From WHSW01 sp963781265 (GTDB taxonomy: Bacteria; Actinomycetota; Thermoleophilia; Solirubrobacterales; 70-9): a stretch of DNA of 64,000 bases. Of this stretch, positions 53,168 to 62,744 are shown in pieces. The stretch is from positions 62,001 through 126,000 of the forward strand of contig CAWAFH010000011.1 of the NCBI GenBank assembly GCA_963781265.1. Direction: 5' to 3'. Below the pieces are notes generated by a model, which did not search any database, was not told where the DNA came from, and was given only the letters and a program-made list of their open reading frames with translations. Made by a program: the position numbers and the translations under genes. Positions within the stretch are counted from its first letter, which is position 1. The number at the start of each line of letters is the position of its first letter.

Positions 53168-54859
53168 TTGGCAGGGAAGCCGAACATCATCCTGCTGATC
53201 ACCGACCAGCAGCGGCGCCCGCGCCACTGGCCCGACGACCCCGGCTGGCTGCGCGACCTGACCCCGAACGAGGCCGAGCTGGCGCGCACCGGCGTCAGCT
53301 TCACCAACGGGTTCTGCAACACCGCGATGTGCTCGCCGAGCCGGGCGACGCTGTTCACCGGACGGTTCCCCGCCGAGCACGGCGTCGCCCTCACGCTGAC
53401 CGCCGCCGACCTGCGCCCGGACCCGCGCCGCATACCGGCGGTCCTGCGCACGACGGCCGACGTGCTGCGCGGCGGCGCCGTTCCATGGCGGCGGGTGCTC
53501 ACCCAGTTCGCCAAGAGCGCCCTGCGGATCGACTCGAGCCGCGGCAACGAGAACGAGCTCAACCCGGCGACCCCGAATCTCGCCCGGCTGCTCGAGCGGG
53601 CCGGATACACGGTGGCCTACAAGGGCAAGTGGCACCTCACCCACCCGAGCGGCGCGAAGACCGGGACGGGCCTGCTCGGCGGCTGGACGGACGCCGACTC
53701 GCGGCGCCTCGAGCGCGACTACGGCTTTCGCGACTGGGAGGCCCCCGACGCCGGCGAGAACGCGAAGGCGGCGAACTTCGGCGGCGGCAACGCCGGCGAG
53801 GGCGAGGGCTGGGACGAGGTCTACACCCGCCAGATCGAGCGCTGGCTCGGGCGCGAGTCGCTGCCGGAGCCGTTCTGCCTCGTCATCTCGCTGGTCAACC
53901 CCCACGACGTGCTCGGCTACCCGGCGTCGTATCTCGCCGGCGGCTACGCGCGCGAGGACTTCTGCGACCTGGGCGTCGAGCTGCCCGCGACGCTCGACGA
54001 GGACCTGCGCGGCAAGCCGCGCGTGCACTCGCTGATGCGGATGGGGATGACCGCGTACCTCGGGGCGCTCGGCGACCGGCGGGCCCAGCTCGACTACGTC
54101 AACTTCTACGCCTACCTGCACCGCGTGATCGACGAGAAGATCGGGCGCCTGCTGAGGGCGCTCGGCGATCCGGGCGATCCGGGCTCGCTGCGCTCGCGCA
54201 GCATCATTGTCCGCTGCTCAGACCACGGCGAGATGGGGCTGTCGCACGGCGGGCTGCGCCAGAAGGCGTTCAACGCCTACGAGGAGACGATCAACATCCC
54301 GATCGTGGTCTCGAACCCGATCCTGTTCCCGCGCGCCGTCGAGACCGACGCGCTCGCCTCGCTGGTGGACCTGGTGCCGACGATCACCGCGCTCGCCGGA
54401 GCCGACGCCGCCGACGCGGGCCTGCGCGGTCGCGACCTGACCCCCGTGCTCGCCCGCCACGCCGGCCCCGAGCGTGAGGCGCTCGGCGCGGCAGCGGTGG
54501 ACCTCGGCGCGGTGGCCGACCACCCCGACCCCGCCGACTCGGTCCAGGACGCGATCCACTTCACCTACGACGACCACCAGGCCGGCACCGCGTCGCGCGA
54601 GGCGCCCGGGCAGCCGAACCGCGTCCGCGCGGTGCGCACCGCGACCGCGAAGTACGCGACCTACCTCGACCCGCAGGGTGAGCAGCCGACCGAGTACGAG
54701 ATGTACGACCTCGAGCGCGACCCGGACGAGGTGCGCAACCTGGTCGGCGTCACGGACGGACGGGCGCGGGCGGCAGCCAGCGCGGGAATGCTCGGTGAGC
54801 TCGAGCAGCGGCTCAACGACGAGCTCGAGCGCTGCGGGACCCGCGTCGGCCCGCGCTGA
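53168..54859 (+). CDS. Sulfatase (type I, formylglycine-dependent)
   Basis: The 563-residue protein has the metal-binding start NIILLITDQQ (one Asp where many sulfatases have two), the sulfatase signature CSPSRATLFTGRFPAEHG with Cys55 as the site of formylglycine formation, KWHLT, the second-half motif SDHGEMGLSHG, and a C-terminal YEMYDLERDPDEVRNLV. There is no signal peptide, so the cytoplasm is likely. Start is TTG 53168. It hydrolyses sulfate esters; substrate not deducible. A formylglycine-generating enzyme is not in the window. Confidence 0.88.
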   Translation: MAGKPNIILLITDQQRRPRHWPDDPGWLRDLTPNEAELARTGVSFTNGFCNTAMCSPSRATLFTGRFPAEHGVALTLTAADLRPDPRRIPAVLRTTADVLRGGAVPWRRVLTQFAKSALRIDSSRGNENELNPATPNLARLLERAGYTVAYKGKWHLTHPSGAKTGTGLLGGWTDADSRRLERDYGFRDWEAPDAGENAKAANFGGGNAGEGEGWDEVYTRQIERWLGRESLPEPFCLVISLVNPHDVLGYPASYLAGGYAREDFCDLGVELPATLDEDLRGKPRVHSLMRMGMTAYLGALGDRRAQLDYVNFYAYLHRVIDEKIGRLLRALGDPGDPGSLRSRSIIVRCSDHGEMGLSHGGLRQKAFNAYEETINIPIVVSNPILFPRAVETDALASLVDLVPTITALAGADAADAGLRGRDLTPVLARHAGPEREALGAAAVDLGAVADHPDPADSVQDAIHFTYDDHQAGTASREAPGQPNRVRAVRTATAKYATYLDPQGEQPTEYEMYDLERDPDEVRNLVGVTDGRARAAASAGMLGELEQRLNDELERCGTRVGPR

Positions 54860-54882
54860 GGCGGAGGCTTACACTCGGCTTC

Positions 54883-56646
54883 ATGTCCAGCCACGCGATC
54901 AAGAACGACGCGCCGGCGGACGCGCCAGCCGCCGGCGCGGTTCTCTTCAACCCGGCGACCTACGACGGTGCCGACCTCGACCCAGAGGCGCGCCGGCTGA
55001 TGCTGGCGACGATCGCGTTCTTCGAGCAGCGCGGGAAGACGGTGCTCAAGCAGCACGACCGCGAGCACACGTGGTACGCGGACTTCCTCGAGTTCGTCGA
55101 GCGCGAGCGGGTCTTCGCGACCCTGCTGACCCCCGCGCGCGACGCGGACGGCAGCGCCGAGAAGCGGTGGGATACGAAGCGGATCTGCGCCTTCAACGAG
55201 ATCACCGCCTTCTACGGGCTCGTCTACTGGTACACCTGGCAGGTCTCGATCCTCGGGCTCGGGCCGATCTGGCAGTCCGAGAACGAGGCGGCCCGCCGCC
55301 GCGCCGCCGAGCTGCTCGACGGCGGCTCGATCTTCGCCTTCGGGCTGTCCGAACAGGCGCACGGCGCCGACATCTACTCGACCGACATGGTCCTCACCCC
55401 CGACGGGAACGGCTTTCGCGCCAACGGCGCCAAGTACTACATCGGCAACGGCAACCTCGCCGGGATGGTCTCGGTCTTCGGCCGCCGCGCCGACGTCGAC
55501 GGCCCAGACGGCTACGTGTTCTTCGCCGCCGACAGCGGCCACCCCGCCTACCGGTTGATCAAGAACGTCGTCAACTCGCAGTCCTACGTCTCGAACTTCG
55601 AGCTCGACGACTATCCGGTCCGCGCCGAGGACGTCCTGCACACCGGGCCGGCGGCGTTCGACGCGGCGCTGAACACGGTCAACATCGGCAAGTTCAACCT
55701 CGGCTTCGCCTCGATCGGGATCTGCGAGCACGCCTTCTACGAGGCGATCACACACGCCGACGGACGAGTCCTCTACGGGATGCGGGTGACCGACTTCCCC
55801 CACGTGCGCCAGGCGTTCACCGACGCGTACGCGCGCCTGGTCGCGATGAAGCTGTTCGGCGATCGCGCGATCGACTACATGCGCTCAGCGGGGCCCGGCG
55901 ATCGTCGCTACCTGCTCTACAACCCGATCACGAAGATGAAGGTGACGACCGAGGGCGAGCGGGTCATCGACCTGCTCTGGGACGTCGTCGCGGCGAAGGG
56001 CTTCGAGGCGGACATGTACTTCGAGATGGCGGCCCGCGACATCCGCGCGCTGCCGAAGCTCGAGGGCACGGTCCACGTGAACATGGCGCTGGTGCTGAAG
56101 TTCATGGCGGCGTTCCTGTTCGACCCGCAGGAGTTCGAGCCGGTGCCCGAGCGCGACGACCCGGCCGACGACGAGTTCCTCTTCCACCAGGGCCCGGCGC
56201 GCGGGCTCGGCAAGATCCGCTTCCACGACTGGCGGCTCGCCTATGACGGCTTTGCCGACGTGCCGAACGTCGCCCGTTTCGTCGAGCAGGCCGAGGGCCT
56301 GAAGCAGCTGCTGACCACGGCGCCGCCGTCCGAGGAGCAGATCACCGACCTCGACTTCATGCTCACGCTCGGCGAGCTGTTCACGCTCGTCGTCTACGGG
56401 CAGCTGATCTGCGAGCAGGCTGCGCTCGACGGGCTCGACCGCGATCTCGTCGATCAGATCTTCGACGTGATGGTTCGCGACTTCTCCGCGGGTGCGGTGG
56501 CCCTGCACGGGCGCGCGTCGTCGACCGAGGCCCAGCAGGCGTGGGCGCTCGGGCAGGTCCGAAAGCCCGCCGTCGACGGCGGGCGCTTCGAACGGGTCTG
56601 GGCTCAGGTCCGCGGGCTCGCCGGCGCGTACGAGATGCGCCCGTAG
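54883..56646 (+). CDS. Acyl-CoA dehydrogenase/oxidase family protein
   Basis: The 587-residue flavoprotein has the acyl-CoA dehydrogenase middle domain (FAFGLSEQAHGADIYST, then GFRANGAKYYIGNGNLAG) and a C-terminal half more like acyl-CoA oxidases. It is longer than typical AcadM (about 390), with an extra C-terminal domain (TLGELFTLVVYGQLICEQAALDG) like that of fused acyl-CoA oxidase or ACAD-9-type proteins. ATG 54883, 23 bp after the sulfatase. Probably acts in beta-oxidation of a long or unusual acyl chain. The catalytic base is not identified with certainty. Confidence 0.85.
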   Translation: MSSHAIKNDAPADAPAAGAVLFNPATYDGADLDPEARRLMLATIAFFEQRGKTVLKQHDREHTWYADFLEFVERERVFATLLTPARDADGSAEKRWDTKRICAFNEITAFYGLVYWYTWQVSILGLGPIWQSENEAARRRAAELLDGGSIFAFGLSEQAHGADIYSTDMVLTPDGNGFRANGAKYYIGNGNLAGMVSVFGRRADVDGPDGYVFFAADSGHPAYRLIKNVVNSQSYVSNFELDDYPVRAEDVLHTGPAAFDAALNTVNIGKFNLGFASIGICEHAFYEAITHADGRVLYGMRVTDFPHVRQAFTDAYARLVAMKLFGDRAIDYMRSAGPGDRRYLLYNPITKMKVTTEGERVIDLLWDVVAAKGFEADMYFEMAARDIRALPKLEGTVHVNMALVLKFMAAFLFDPQEFEPVPERDDPADDEFLFHQGPARGLGKIRFHDWRLAYDGFADVPNVARFVEQAEGLKQLLTTAPPSEEQITDLDFMLTLGELFTLVVYGQLICEQAALDGLDRDLVDQIFDVMVRDFSAGAVALHGRASSTEAQQAWALGQVRKPAVDGGRFERVWAQVRGLAGAYEMRP

Positions 56647-56662
56647 CCCGCTTCGCGCGGGC
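56646..56662. terminator. Short GC hairpin after the acyl-CoA dehydrogenase gene
   Basis: GCCCGC-TTCGC-GCGGGC forms a 6-bp stem and 5-nt loop beginning in the stop codon of the upstream gene and ending 15 bp before kup. No U-tract follows, so termination is possible but not strong. Confidence 0.35.
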
Positions 56663-56677
56663 AGAAGTGGCCGGGCG

Positions 56678-58597
56678 ATGAACGCGGATACCCACAAGGC
56701 GCGCAGCACGGCCAAGGGCGCGCTGGTCGTCGGCGCGCTCGGGGTGGTGTTCGGCGATATCGGGACAAGCCCGATCTACACGGTCCAGACGGTCTTCAAC
56801 CCGTCCGATCCGCACCCCATCACCGCGACCACCGACAGCATCTTCGGGATCATCTCGCTGATCTTCTGGTCGGTGACCATCATCGTTACGATCACTTACG
56901 TCTCGCTGGTGATGCGCGCCGACAACAATGGCGAGGGCGGGATCATGGCCCTGATCACGCTCGTCCGCAAACGGGAGATCCCGGGTGGGCAGCGGACGAA
57001 GGTGATCCTTGCCGGGCTCGGGATCTTCGGCGCCTCGCTGTTTCTCGGCGACAGCATGATCACGCCCGCCATCTCCGTGCTCTCGGCGGTCGAGGGCCTG
57101 AAGGTGGCCGCGCCGTCGCTCGAGCACCTGATCGTCCCGATCACCGCCGCGATCATCGTCGTCCTCTTTCTCGTGCAGCGGCGGGGGACCGCTGTCGTCG
57201 GGCAGGTCTTCGGCCCGGTGATGATCCTCTGGTTCCTCGCGATCGCCGCGTGCGGCGTCAACGGCATTGCGGATCACCCGGAGATCCTCAAGGCGCTCTC
57301 GCCCACCTACGCGGTCAGCTTCTTCTTCGACCACTTCACGACTGCGTTCTTCGCCCTCGCCGCGGTGGTGCTCGCGGTCACCGGCGCCGAGGCGCTGTAC
57401 GCCGACATGGGCCACTTCGGCCGAGCCCCGATCACGCGCGCCTGGCTGCTGCTCGTCTTCCCCGCCTGCATCCTGAGCTACATGGGCCAGGGTGCTCTCG
57501 TCCTCGACAACCCGGCCGAGAACATCTCGAGTCCGTTCTTCCTGCTCGTGCCGGAGTGGGGCCAGTGGCCGATGGTCTTCCTCGCGACGGCGGCGACGGT
57601 GATCGCCTCGCAGGCGGTGATCACCGGCGCCTTCTCGGTGGCGAGCCAAGCGATGCAGCTGGGTTACCTCCCGCGGCTCCGGATCGTCCACACCTCGGAG
57701 GAGACCGCAGGGCAGATCTACGTGCCGTGGATCAACTGGCTGCTGCTGGTCTCGGTGCTGACCCTCGTCTTCACGTTCGAGACCTCGTCCGCGCTCGCGT
57801 TCGCCTTCGGGATGGCGGTCACGGGCACGATCACGATCACCACCCTGCTCTTCTTCTACATCGTGCGCCACCAGTGGCGCACGCCACTCTGGCTGGTTGT
57901 CCTGGGGGGCGGTGCGCTACTGACGGTCGACCTGCTGTTCCTGGCCGCCAACCTGACCAAGCTCGCCCACGGCGCCTGGCTCCCGCTGCTGATCGCGATC
58001 AGCGCGTATACCGTCCTGACCACCTGGCAGCGCGGGCGCGAGCTGGTCACGGCGCGGCGTGAGCGCGAGGAGGGCTCGCTGCGCGCGTTCGTCGACGCGC
58101 TGCACGAGCGCCGGCCGCCGGTCCAACGGGTTCCCGGCACCGCCGTGTTCCTGAACCGCGCGAAGACGACCGCGCCCCTGGCGATGCGGGCCAGCGTCGA
58201 GCACCTACACGCCCTGCACGAGCACGTGGTCATCCTGTCGATCGAGACCCTGCTGGTCCCCCACGTCTCGGTTGCCGAGCGGCTGGTCATCGACATGCTC
58301 GGCTACTCCGACGACGGGATCGCCCACGTCAGCGCCCGCTTCGGCTACATGGACGAGCCCAACGTGCCCGAGCTGTTGCGCCTCATCCAACTGCGGCCCG
58401 AGGAGGCCGCGATCGACGTGGAGAACCCGTCGTACTTCCTCTCGACCATCGACCTGAAGCCCGGCGACGCCCCTGGGATGAGCCGCTGGCGCAAGCGGCT
58501 GTTCCTGGCGACCTCGCGGATCACCGCGGACGCGGCCGACTACTTCGGCCTGCCGCGCGAGCAAACCGTGATCCTCGGCTCTCAAATCGAGGTCTGA
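56678..58597 (+). CDS. kup: KUP-family potassium transporter
   Basis: The 639-residue protein has the KUP start ALGVVFGDIGTSPIYTVQTVF and twelve predicted membrane helices over about 470 residues (VMRADNNGEGGIMALITL; FLGDSMITPAISVLSAVEGL; TGAEALYADMGHFG; FPACILSYMGQGALVL), followed by a cytoplasmic C-terminal domain (from about 480, VPGTAVFLNRAKTTAPLAMRASVEHLHALHEHVVILSIET). It imports K+ with protons. ATG 56678. Intact. Confidence 0.96.
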   Translation: MNADTHKARSTAKGALVVGALGVVFGDIGTSPIYTVQTVFNPSDPHPITATTDSIFGIISLIFWSVTIIVTITYVSLVMRADNNGEGGIMALITLVRKREIPGGQRTKVILAGLGIFGASLFLGDSMITPAISVLSAVEGLKVAAPSLEHLIVPITAAIIVVLFLVQRRGTAVVGQVFGPVMILWFLAIAACGVNGIADHPEILKALSPTYAVSFFFDHFTTAFFALAAVVLAVTGAEALYADMGHFGRAPITRAWLLLVFPACILSYMGQGALVLDNPAENISSPFFLLVPEWGQWPMVFLATAATVIASQAVITGAFSVASQAMQLGYLPRLRIVHTSEETAGQIYVPWINWLLLVSVLTLVFTFETSSALAFAFGMAVTGTITITTLLFFYIVRHQWRTPLWLVVLGGGALLTVDLLFLAANLTKLAHGAWLPLLIAISAYTVLTTWQRGRELVTARREREEGSLRAFVDALHERRPPVQRVPGTAVFLNRAKTTAPLAMRASVEHLHALHEHVVILSIETLLVPHVSVAERLVIDMLGYSDDGIAHVSARFGYMDEPNVPELLRLIQLRPEEAAIDVENPSYFLSTIDLKPGDAPGMSRWRKRLFLATSRITADAADYFGLPREQTVILGSQIEV

Positions 58598-58620
58598 GGC
58601 GCCCTACAATCGCGGTTCTG

Positions 58621-58693
58621 GGGCCATAGCTCAGTTGGGAGAGCGTCCGGTTTGCATCCGGGAGGTCGCGGGTTCGAGCCCCGCTGGCTCCAC
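58621..58693 (+). tRNA. tRNA-Ala (TGC)
   Basis: A 73-nt cloverleaf: acceptor GGGGCCA/TGGCTCC with the G3-T70 wobble that identifies alanine tRNA, D-stem GCTC/GAGC, anticodon loop TTTGCAT, T arm GCGGG-TTCGAGC-CCCGC, discriminator A; no encoded CCA. TACAAT at 58606-58611 upstream may be its -10 box. The 3' end is followed by the broken PD-(D/E)XK gene on the other strand. Confidence 0.97.
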
Positions 58694-58694
58694 T

Positions 58695-59141
58695 TCACTC
58701 CGGTCTCCCGGCGCAGGCGCGGATCCGCATAGTCCGCGGCCGGGCGTATCCCGCGAACCTGACCGTTTTGCGCCGGGGTCAACCGCAAGAGGACCTGGGA
58801 CCGTCCGTCTCCGAGCTCGCTGGCCGGGATGTAGAAACAGCGGTCCGTGCGTCGGGTCGAACACTGCGATCCAGTCGACCGTCCTCGCTGTGTATTGCTT
58901 GGTCCGTTGAACTCGGCCATTGGTGAGCGAGTGAGATCCGCACTCGAACGGCGATCACCTCCCCGTCCGAGGTCGCGTGCTTCACCTGCACTCGCTCGAG
59001 GGTGGCGCTGTCCGGTCGCTGGAAGATCAGATCGAAGTCCCAGTCCTCGCCGTACGGGATCGCGATCCGAAAGCCGCGGCGAACGAGGTCGCGGGCGACC
59101 TCGAGCTCGGCGCGATCTCCCTTCTGCTTCAGCGGCGCCAC
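58695..59141 (-). pseudogene. PD-(D/E)XK endonuclease-like gene, broken by two frameshifts
   Basis: From GTG 59141 (AGGAG 5 nt upstream) it reads VAPLKQKGDRAELEVARDLVRRGFRI, then the nuclease core IPYGEDWDFDLIF (Asp) and ERVQVKHATSDG (Q-V-K of the Asp-x(n)-Gln-x-Lys type). Near base 58912 the family sequence moves to a second frame (NGRVQRTKQYTARTVDWIAVFDPT) and near 58853 to a third (DRCFYIPASELGDG ... AADYADP). No stop is found in the last frame before the tRNA-Ala, so the coding end is uncertain. It resembles small restriction- or intron-type nucleases of the PF11645-like group. It lies next to a tRNA gene as the HNH gene does. Confidence 0.6.
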
Positions 59142-59148
59142 TGGGCTC

Positions 59149-59340
59149 CTACACCGGAAAGTCGCGCTCGGCGTCGTGGTCGAGCTCGTCGGGGTCGACG
59201 ACCACGGCGAGCATCTGCTCGTGCCAGAGGCAGACGATCCCGCCGTCCTCGTGCGGCAGCACCAGGTCGGGCTGCGCGAGCCCGCCGCGCTCGAGCAGCT
59301 GGCGCATCGCGGCCTCCATCTCTTCGCGTTGCGACTCCAT
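59149..59340 (-). CDS. Small conserved protein upstream of the PD-(D/E)XK gene
   Basis: The 63-residue product from ATG 59340 has an amphipathic helix (MESQREEMEAAMRQLLERG) and then LAQPDLVLPHEDGGIVCLWHEQMLAVVVDPDEL, a hydrophobic two-strand pattern; a longer frame from 59406 is possible. Its stop is 7 bp before the GTG of the nuclease gene, so the pair looks like an operon; a partner or antidote role would be speculative. No family recognised. Confidence 0.45.
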   Translation of the reverse strand: MESQREEMEAAMRQLLERGGLAQPDLVLPHEDGGIVCLWHEQMLAVVVDPDELDHDAERDFPV

Positions 59341-59445
59341 CGACGGGTGGAGCCTGACCGGAGCCGGCGCGCGGATGGCGCGCGAAATGTGCCAAAGGGC
59401 GGGCATGTGGGAGGATCGACGCTCGCAGTCGGACTGGAGGAACGG

Positions 59446-60783
59446 ATGACTGAGAACGAGAGCGCGACGGCGGTCGGCGAGCGCGAGCATCCGGACAAGT
59501 CGCCGGAGACGACCGACAAGGCGAAGACGGCGGAGCCGGCCGAGGTCTCGAACCTCGACATCGTCCGCCATTACTTCGACATCGCCGCCGACCACCTCGG
59601 CCTCGCGGACGATCTCCGGGTCGTCTTCTGGACTCCGTACCGCGAGGTCACCGTCCAGATCCCGATCAAGCTGTCGGACGGCAAGACCCACACCTTCTCC
59701 GGCTACCGGATCCAGCACAACGGCGCCCGCGGGCCGTACAAGGGCGGGATCCGCTTCCACCCCGAGGTCGACGTCGACGAGGTCCGCGCGCTCGCCTCGC
59801 TGATGACCTGGAAGACCGCGGTTGCCGGCGTCCCGTTCGGCGGCGCCAAGGGCGGCGTCAACTGCCCGGCGAGCGAGCTCGAGCAGTCCGAGCTGCAGCG
59901 GATCGCGCGCTCGTTCATGGACAAGGTCGAGAAGGTGCTGGGGCCGACCCGCGACATCCCCGCCCCCGACGTCGGCACCAACGCGCAGACGATGGCCTGG
60001 CTCATGGACGAGTACGGAAAGCTTCACGGTCACACCCCGGCGATCGTCACCGGCAAGCCGATCTCGCTGGAGGGCTCGTTCGGGCGCGAGGCCGCGACCG
60101 GGCGCGGCTGCATCTACATGTTCCGCGAGGCGGCACCGCAGCTCGGGCTCAGCCCGGCGGACACCTCGTTCGTCGTCCAGGGCTACGGCAACGTGGGCTC
60201 CTGGGCCGCGCGGATCATGCAGCAGCTCGGGGCGAAGATGGTCGGCGTCTCCGACGCGAACGGCGCGATCCGCTCCGACGGCGGGATCGACGCCAACGAG
60301 CTGCACGAGCACATCGCCGGCGGCGGCCTGATCACCGAGCTCGAGGGCGTCGACGCGATCGACCCCGGCGACCTGATCGAGATCCCCTGCGACGTCTTCA
60401 TCCCCGCGGCGCTCGGCGGCATGATCCACGAGTCGAACGCCGACCGGATGAACTGCCGGATGCTGATCGAGGGCGCCAACAGCCCGACCACCCCGGCCGC
60501 CGACACGATCCTGCGCGAGAAGGGTGTCTACATCATCCCGGACGTGATGGCGAACGCGGGCGGCGTCGTCGCCTCGTACTTCGAGTGGGTGCAGAACCTG
60601 CAGCACTTCCGCTGGGAGGAGCGCGAGGTCAACGACCGGCTCGGGACGATCATGCGCCGTGCCTTCCGCGAGGTCTCGGCGCGCGCCAAGGGGGGGTCGA
60701 TCGATCTCCGCGAGGCCGCCTACCTGGTCGGGATCGAGCGCGTCGTCGAAGCCGCCCGGACGCGCGGCTACGTCACGACCTAG
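59446..60783 (+). CDS. gdhA: Glutamate dehydrogenase
   Basis: The 445-residue enzyme has VQIPIKLSDGKTHTFSGYRIQHNGARGPYKGGIRFHP (substrate loop with catalytic Lys), FGGAKGGVNCP, PAPDVGTNAQTMAWLMDEY, the nucleotide motif VQGYGNVGSWAARIM and IEGANSPTTPAADTIL, all diagnostic. An N-terminal extension of about 40 residues is Glu/Lys/Thr-rich. ATG 59446 has GGAGG 7 nt upstream. It interconverts glutamate and 2-oxoglutarate, linking to the amino-acid catabolic genes at 45-49 kb. Confidence 0.94.
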   Translation: MTENESATAVGEREHPDKSPETTDKAKTAEPAEVSNLDIVRHYFDIAADHLGLADDLRVVFWTPYREVTVQIPIKLSDGKTHTFSGYRIQHNGARGPYKGGIRFHPEVDVDEVRALASLMTWKTAVAGVPFGGAKGGVNCPASELEQSELQRIARSFMDKVEKVLGPTRDIPAPDVGTNAQTMAWLMDEYGKLHGHTPAIVTGKPISLEGSFGREAATGRGCIYMFREAAPQLGLSPADTSFVVQGYGNVGSWAARIMQQLGAKMVGVSDANGAIRSDGGIDANELHEHIAGGGLITELEGVDAIDPGDLIEIPCDVFIPAALGGMIHESNADRMNCRMLIEGANSPTTPAADTILREKGVYIIPDVMANAGGVVASYFEWVQNLQHFRWEEREVNDRLGTIMRRAFREVSARAKGGSIDLREAAYLVGIERVVEAARTRGYVTT

Positions 60784-60908
60784 CCAAGCCCGTCGTCCAA
60801 GGCGCTCCCGGCCCGAGCTGCGCCGCCGCCGCGAGCTGTCCTGGGCTGCGCCTACCCTGCGAAGCCAGTAACCCGGCGAACCCCGACAGACAGGGAGTGA
60901 GAGCAGGC

Positions 60909-61538
60909 ATGGACACCTATCCGGTCACCTTCGAGGTCGAGTATCCGGAACGTTCGCTCGATCGGCTGACGAGCTTCTTTCGCCTCTTCACGGTGATCCC
61001 GATCGCGATCCTGATGGCGACGATCACCGGCTTCTCGACCACCTACAAGGACTTCGGGGACACAACGGTCACGATCACGACCGCCGGGATCGGCCTCCTC
61101 TTTCTGCCGCCGCTGCTGATGATCCTGTTCAGGCAGAAGTACCCACGCTGGTGGTTCGACTGGAATCTCAACTTCCAGCGGTTCTCGAATCGGATCAGCG
61201 TCTACGTGGCGCTGATGGACGACCGCTATCCCTCGACCGACGAGGAGCAGAGCGTACGCCTCGTCTATCCGTACCCGGATGTCGAGGGCGAGCTGGGCCG
61301 CGGGATGCCGCTGGTGAAGTGGTTCCTCGCGATCCCCCACTACGTCGTGCTCTTCTTTCTCTCGATCGGCGCCTTCTTCGCGGTCGTGTTCGCCTGGTTC
61401 GCGATCTTGTTCACCGGTCGCTACCCGCGCGGGCTGTTCGATTACGTCGAGGGCGTGCTGCGCTGGCACAACCGGGTGATCGGCTACGCGTTCGCGCTCG
61501 TCACGGACCGCTACCCCCCGTTCCGACTCTCCCCCTAG
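60909..61538 (+). CDS. DUF4389 membrane protein
   Basis: The 209-residue protein begins YPVTFEVEYPERSLDRLTSFFRLFTVIPI and has RQKYPRWWFDWNLNFQRFSNRI, VYVALMDDRYPSTDEEQSV and RYPRGLFDYVEGVLRWHNRVIGY, the DUF4389 pattern. Three to four hydrophobic segments: residues about 22-43, 53-70 and 138-166. ATG 60909. Role unknown; such genes are common in Actinobacteria. The 125 bp upstream (60784-60908) shows no feature. Confidence 0.85.
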   Translation: MDTYPVTFEVEYPERSLDRLTSFFRLFTVIPIAILMATITGFSTTYKDFGDTTVTITTAGIGLLFLPPLLMILFRQKYPRWWFDWNLNFQRFSNRISVYVALMDDRYPSTDEEQSVRLVYPYPDVEGELGRGMPLVKWFLAIPHYVVLFFLSIGAFFAVVFAWFAILFTGRYPRGLFDYVEGVLRWHNRVIGYAFALVTDRYPPFRLSP

Positions 61539-62441
61539 AAGTCGAAGTCCTTGGGTTCGCCCTGCTCGAACCAGAGCTCGTCGTCCTCAGGCTGATCGCG
61601 CAGGAACTCCGGGGTCTCCTCCAGCACGTCCTCGTCCTCTGAGTCCTCGTCGTCCTCCTCCTCGACGATCTCGCCGTCCACGACCTCCGCCTCGACCGCC
61701 TCTGAGTCGGCGGTGTCCGGGATCGCGCCCTCGAAGTGGTGCTCGACCGTGTCCAGCGACTCGATCGGCGGCTCGGGCGCGGGAGGGGGTGCCGCGGCCG
61801 GGTCGATCGCGGGCTCATCGGCGGTCTCGTCGACCACGCGCGCCTCGCGGCCGGCGGCCGGCGAGCGGTGCCTCCTCCGACGGCGGCTGCGGGGCGGCCG
61901 GCTCATCGGGCGGCAGTTCGTGGACGACGGTCTCCTCGGGCGCCTGCGGCTCGGGCGGCGCCTTCGCCTCCGGCGGCAGCTCCTCGTCCAGCTCCAGAGC
62001 CAGATCGAGCTCGCCCTCCTGGTCGTAGAACGCACCGCCCAGGCTCGACTGGTCCTCGGGCTCGGCGGTTCGCTCGGCCGCGGCGGGGGGCTCCGGCGTC
62101 GCCGGTGCCTCGGGCTCGGCCGGCGGGGCCGAAAGCTCTGCGGGAGGCTCGGGCGCTGCGGGCGCGGGCGCCTCGTCAGCCGCGGGCGGCGCCTCGAGCG
62201 CCGGTGCTTCTCCGGTTGGCGGCGCGACCTCGAGCTGGCCGGTCTCGAGCTGCGCGGGCGCGTCCTCGGTCGCGACCGCTGCCTGACCCTCGGGCGAGTC
62301 CTGTTCGGGAAAGTCCGGGTCGTCCGGACGGCTGGGGGGACCGAACGCCTCGCCTTCGAGACGTGCCAACTCGGTGTCCTCCGCGCCATGACTGCGCTTC
62401 AGATCGAGGTGCTCTCGGATCGCGTCGTCGAGAATTCCCAT
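61535..62441 (-). CDS. Acidic Ala/Pro/Glu-rich protein, frameshifted
   Basis: The joined product is about 300 residues. The N terminus GILDDAIREHLDLKRSHGAEDTELARLEGEAFGP is a conserved helical block seen in small actinobacterial proteins; the rest is a long Pro/Ala/Glu-rich low-complexity region and an acidic C-terminal tail (DEDSEDEDVLEETPEFLRDQ ... FEQGEPKDFDF). Near 61848-61862 one base shifts the frame; both sides are open and of the same acidic character. ATG 62441. It overlaps the stop of the DUF4389 gene by 4 bp (convergent). The C-terminal motif may be a protein-binding tag. Function unknown. Confidence 0.6.
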
Positions 62442-62671
62442 CGCTGTGCGGTGCTCGAAGCCTACTGCGAGACGCCGGCTCGGTCGTGCCGACGCTGCCC
62501 GCCCCTTTTGGGCAGGCCTGCAGCCTACTTTCGCCGCGGAGCGGCAGGAACCTTCGCGGCCGATCCGTTGCCTGCGCTCGCCCCGGAACCGCCCGGCGAG
62601 CGCGATCGCGGCTGCAAGCCAGTTATCCTGCAATACGCGCCGCTCTGGACGGCGGGGCGCAACAGCACCCC
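62442..62671. other. Intergenic region before tRNA-Ala (CGC)
   Basis: 230 bp between the start of the acidic-protein gene and the tRNA. It contains the hairpin-like CTGCCCGCCCCTTTTGGGCAGG near 62500 and a candidate -10 TATCCT at about 62624 for the tRNA. No coding potential supported on either strand. Confidence 0.35.

Positions 62672-62744
<73 letters not shown>

Noticed and set aside
58582..58920. Minus-strand protein ending with a GSNPRPPGCKPDALPTEL-like peptide
   Set aside because: That peptide is the antisense translation of tRNA-Ala, a well-known annotation artefact; only the upstream nuclease part is meaningful.
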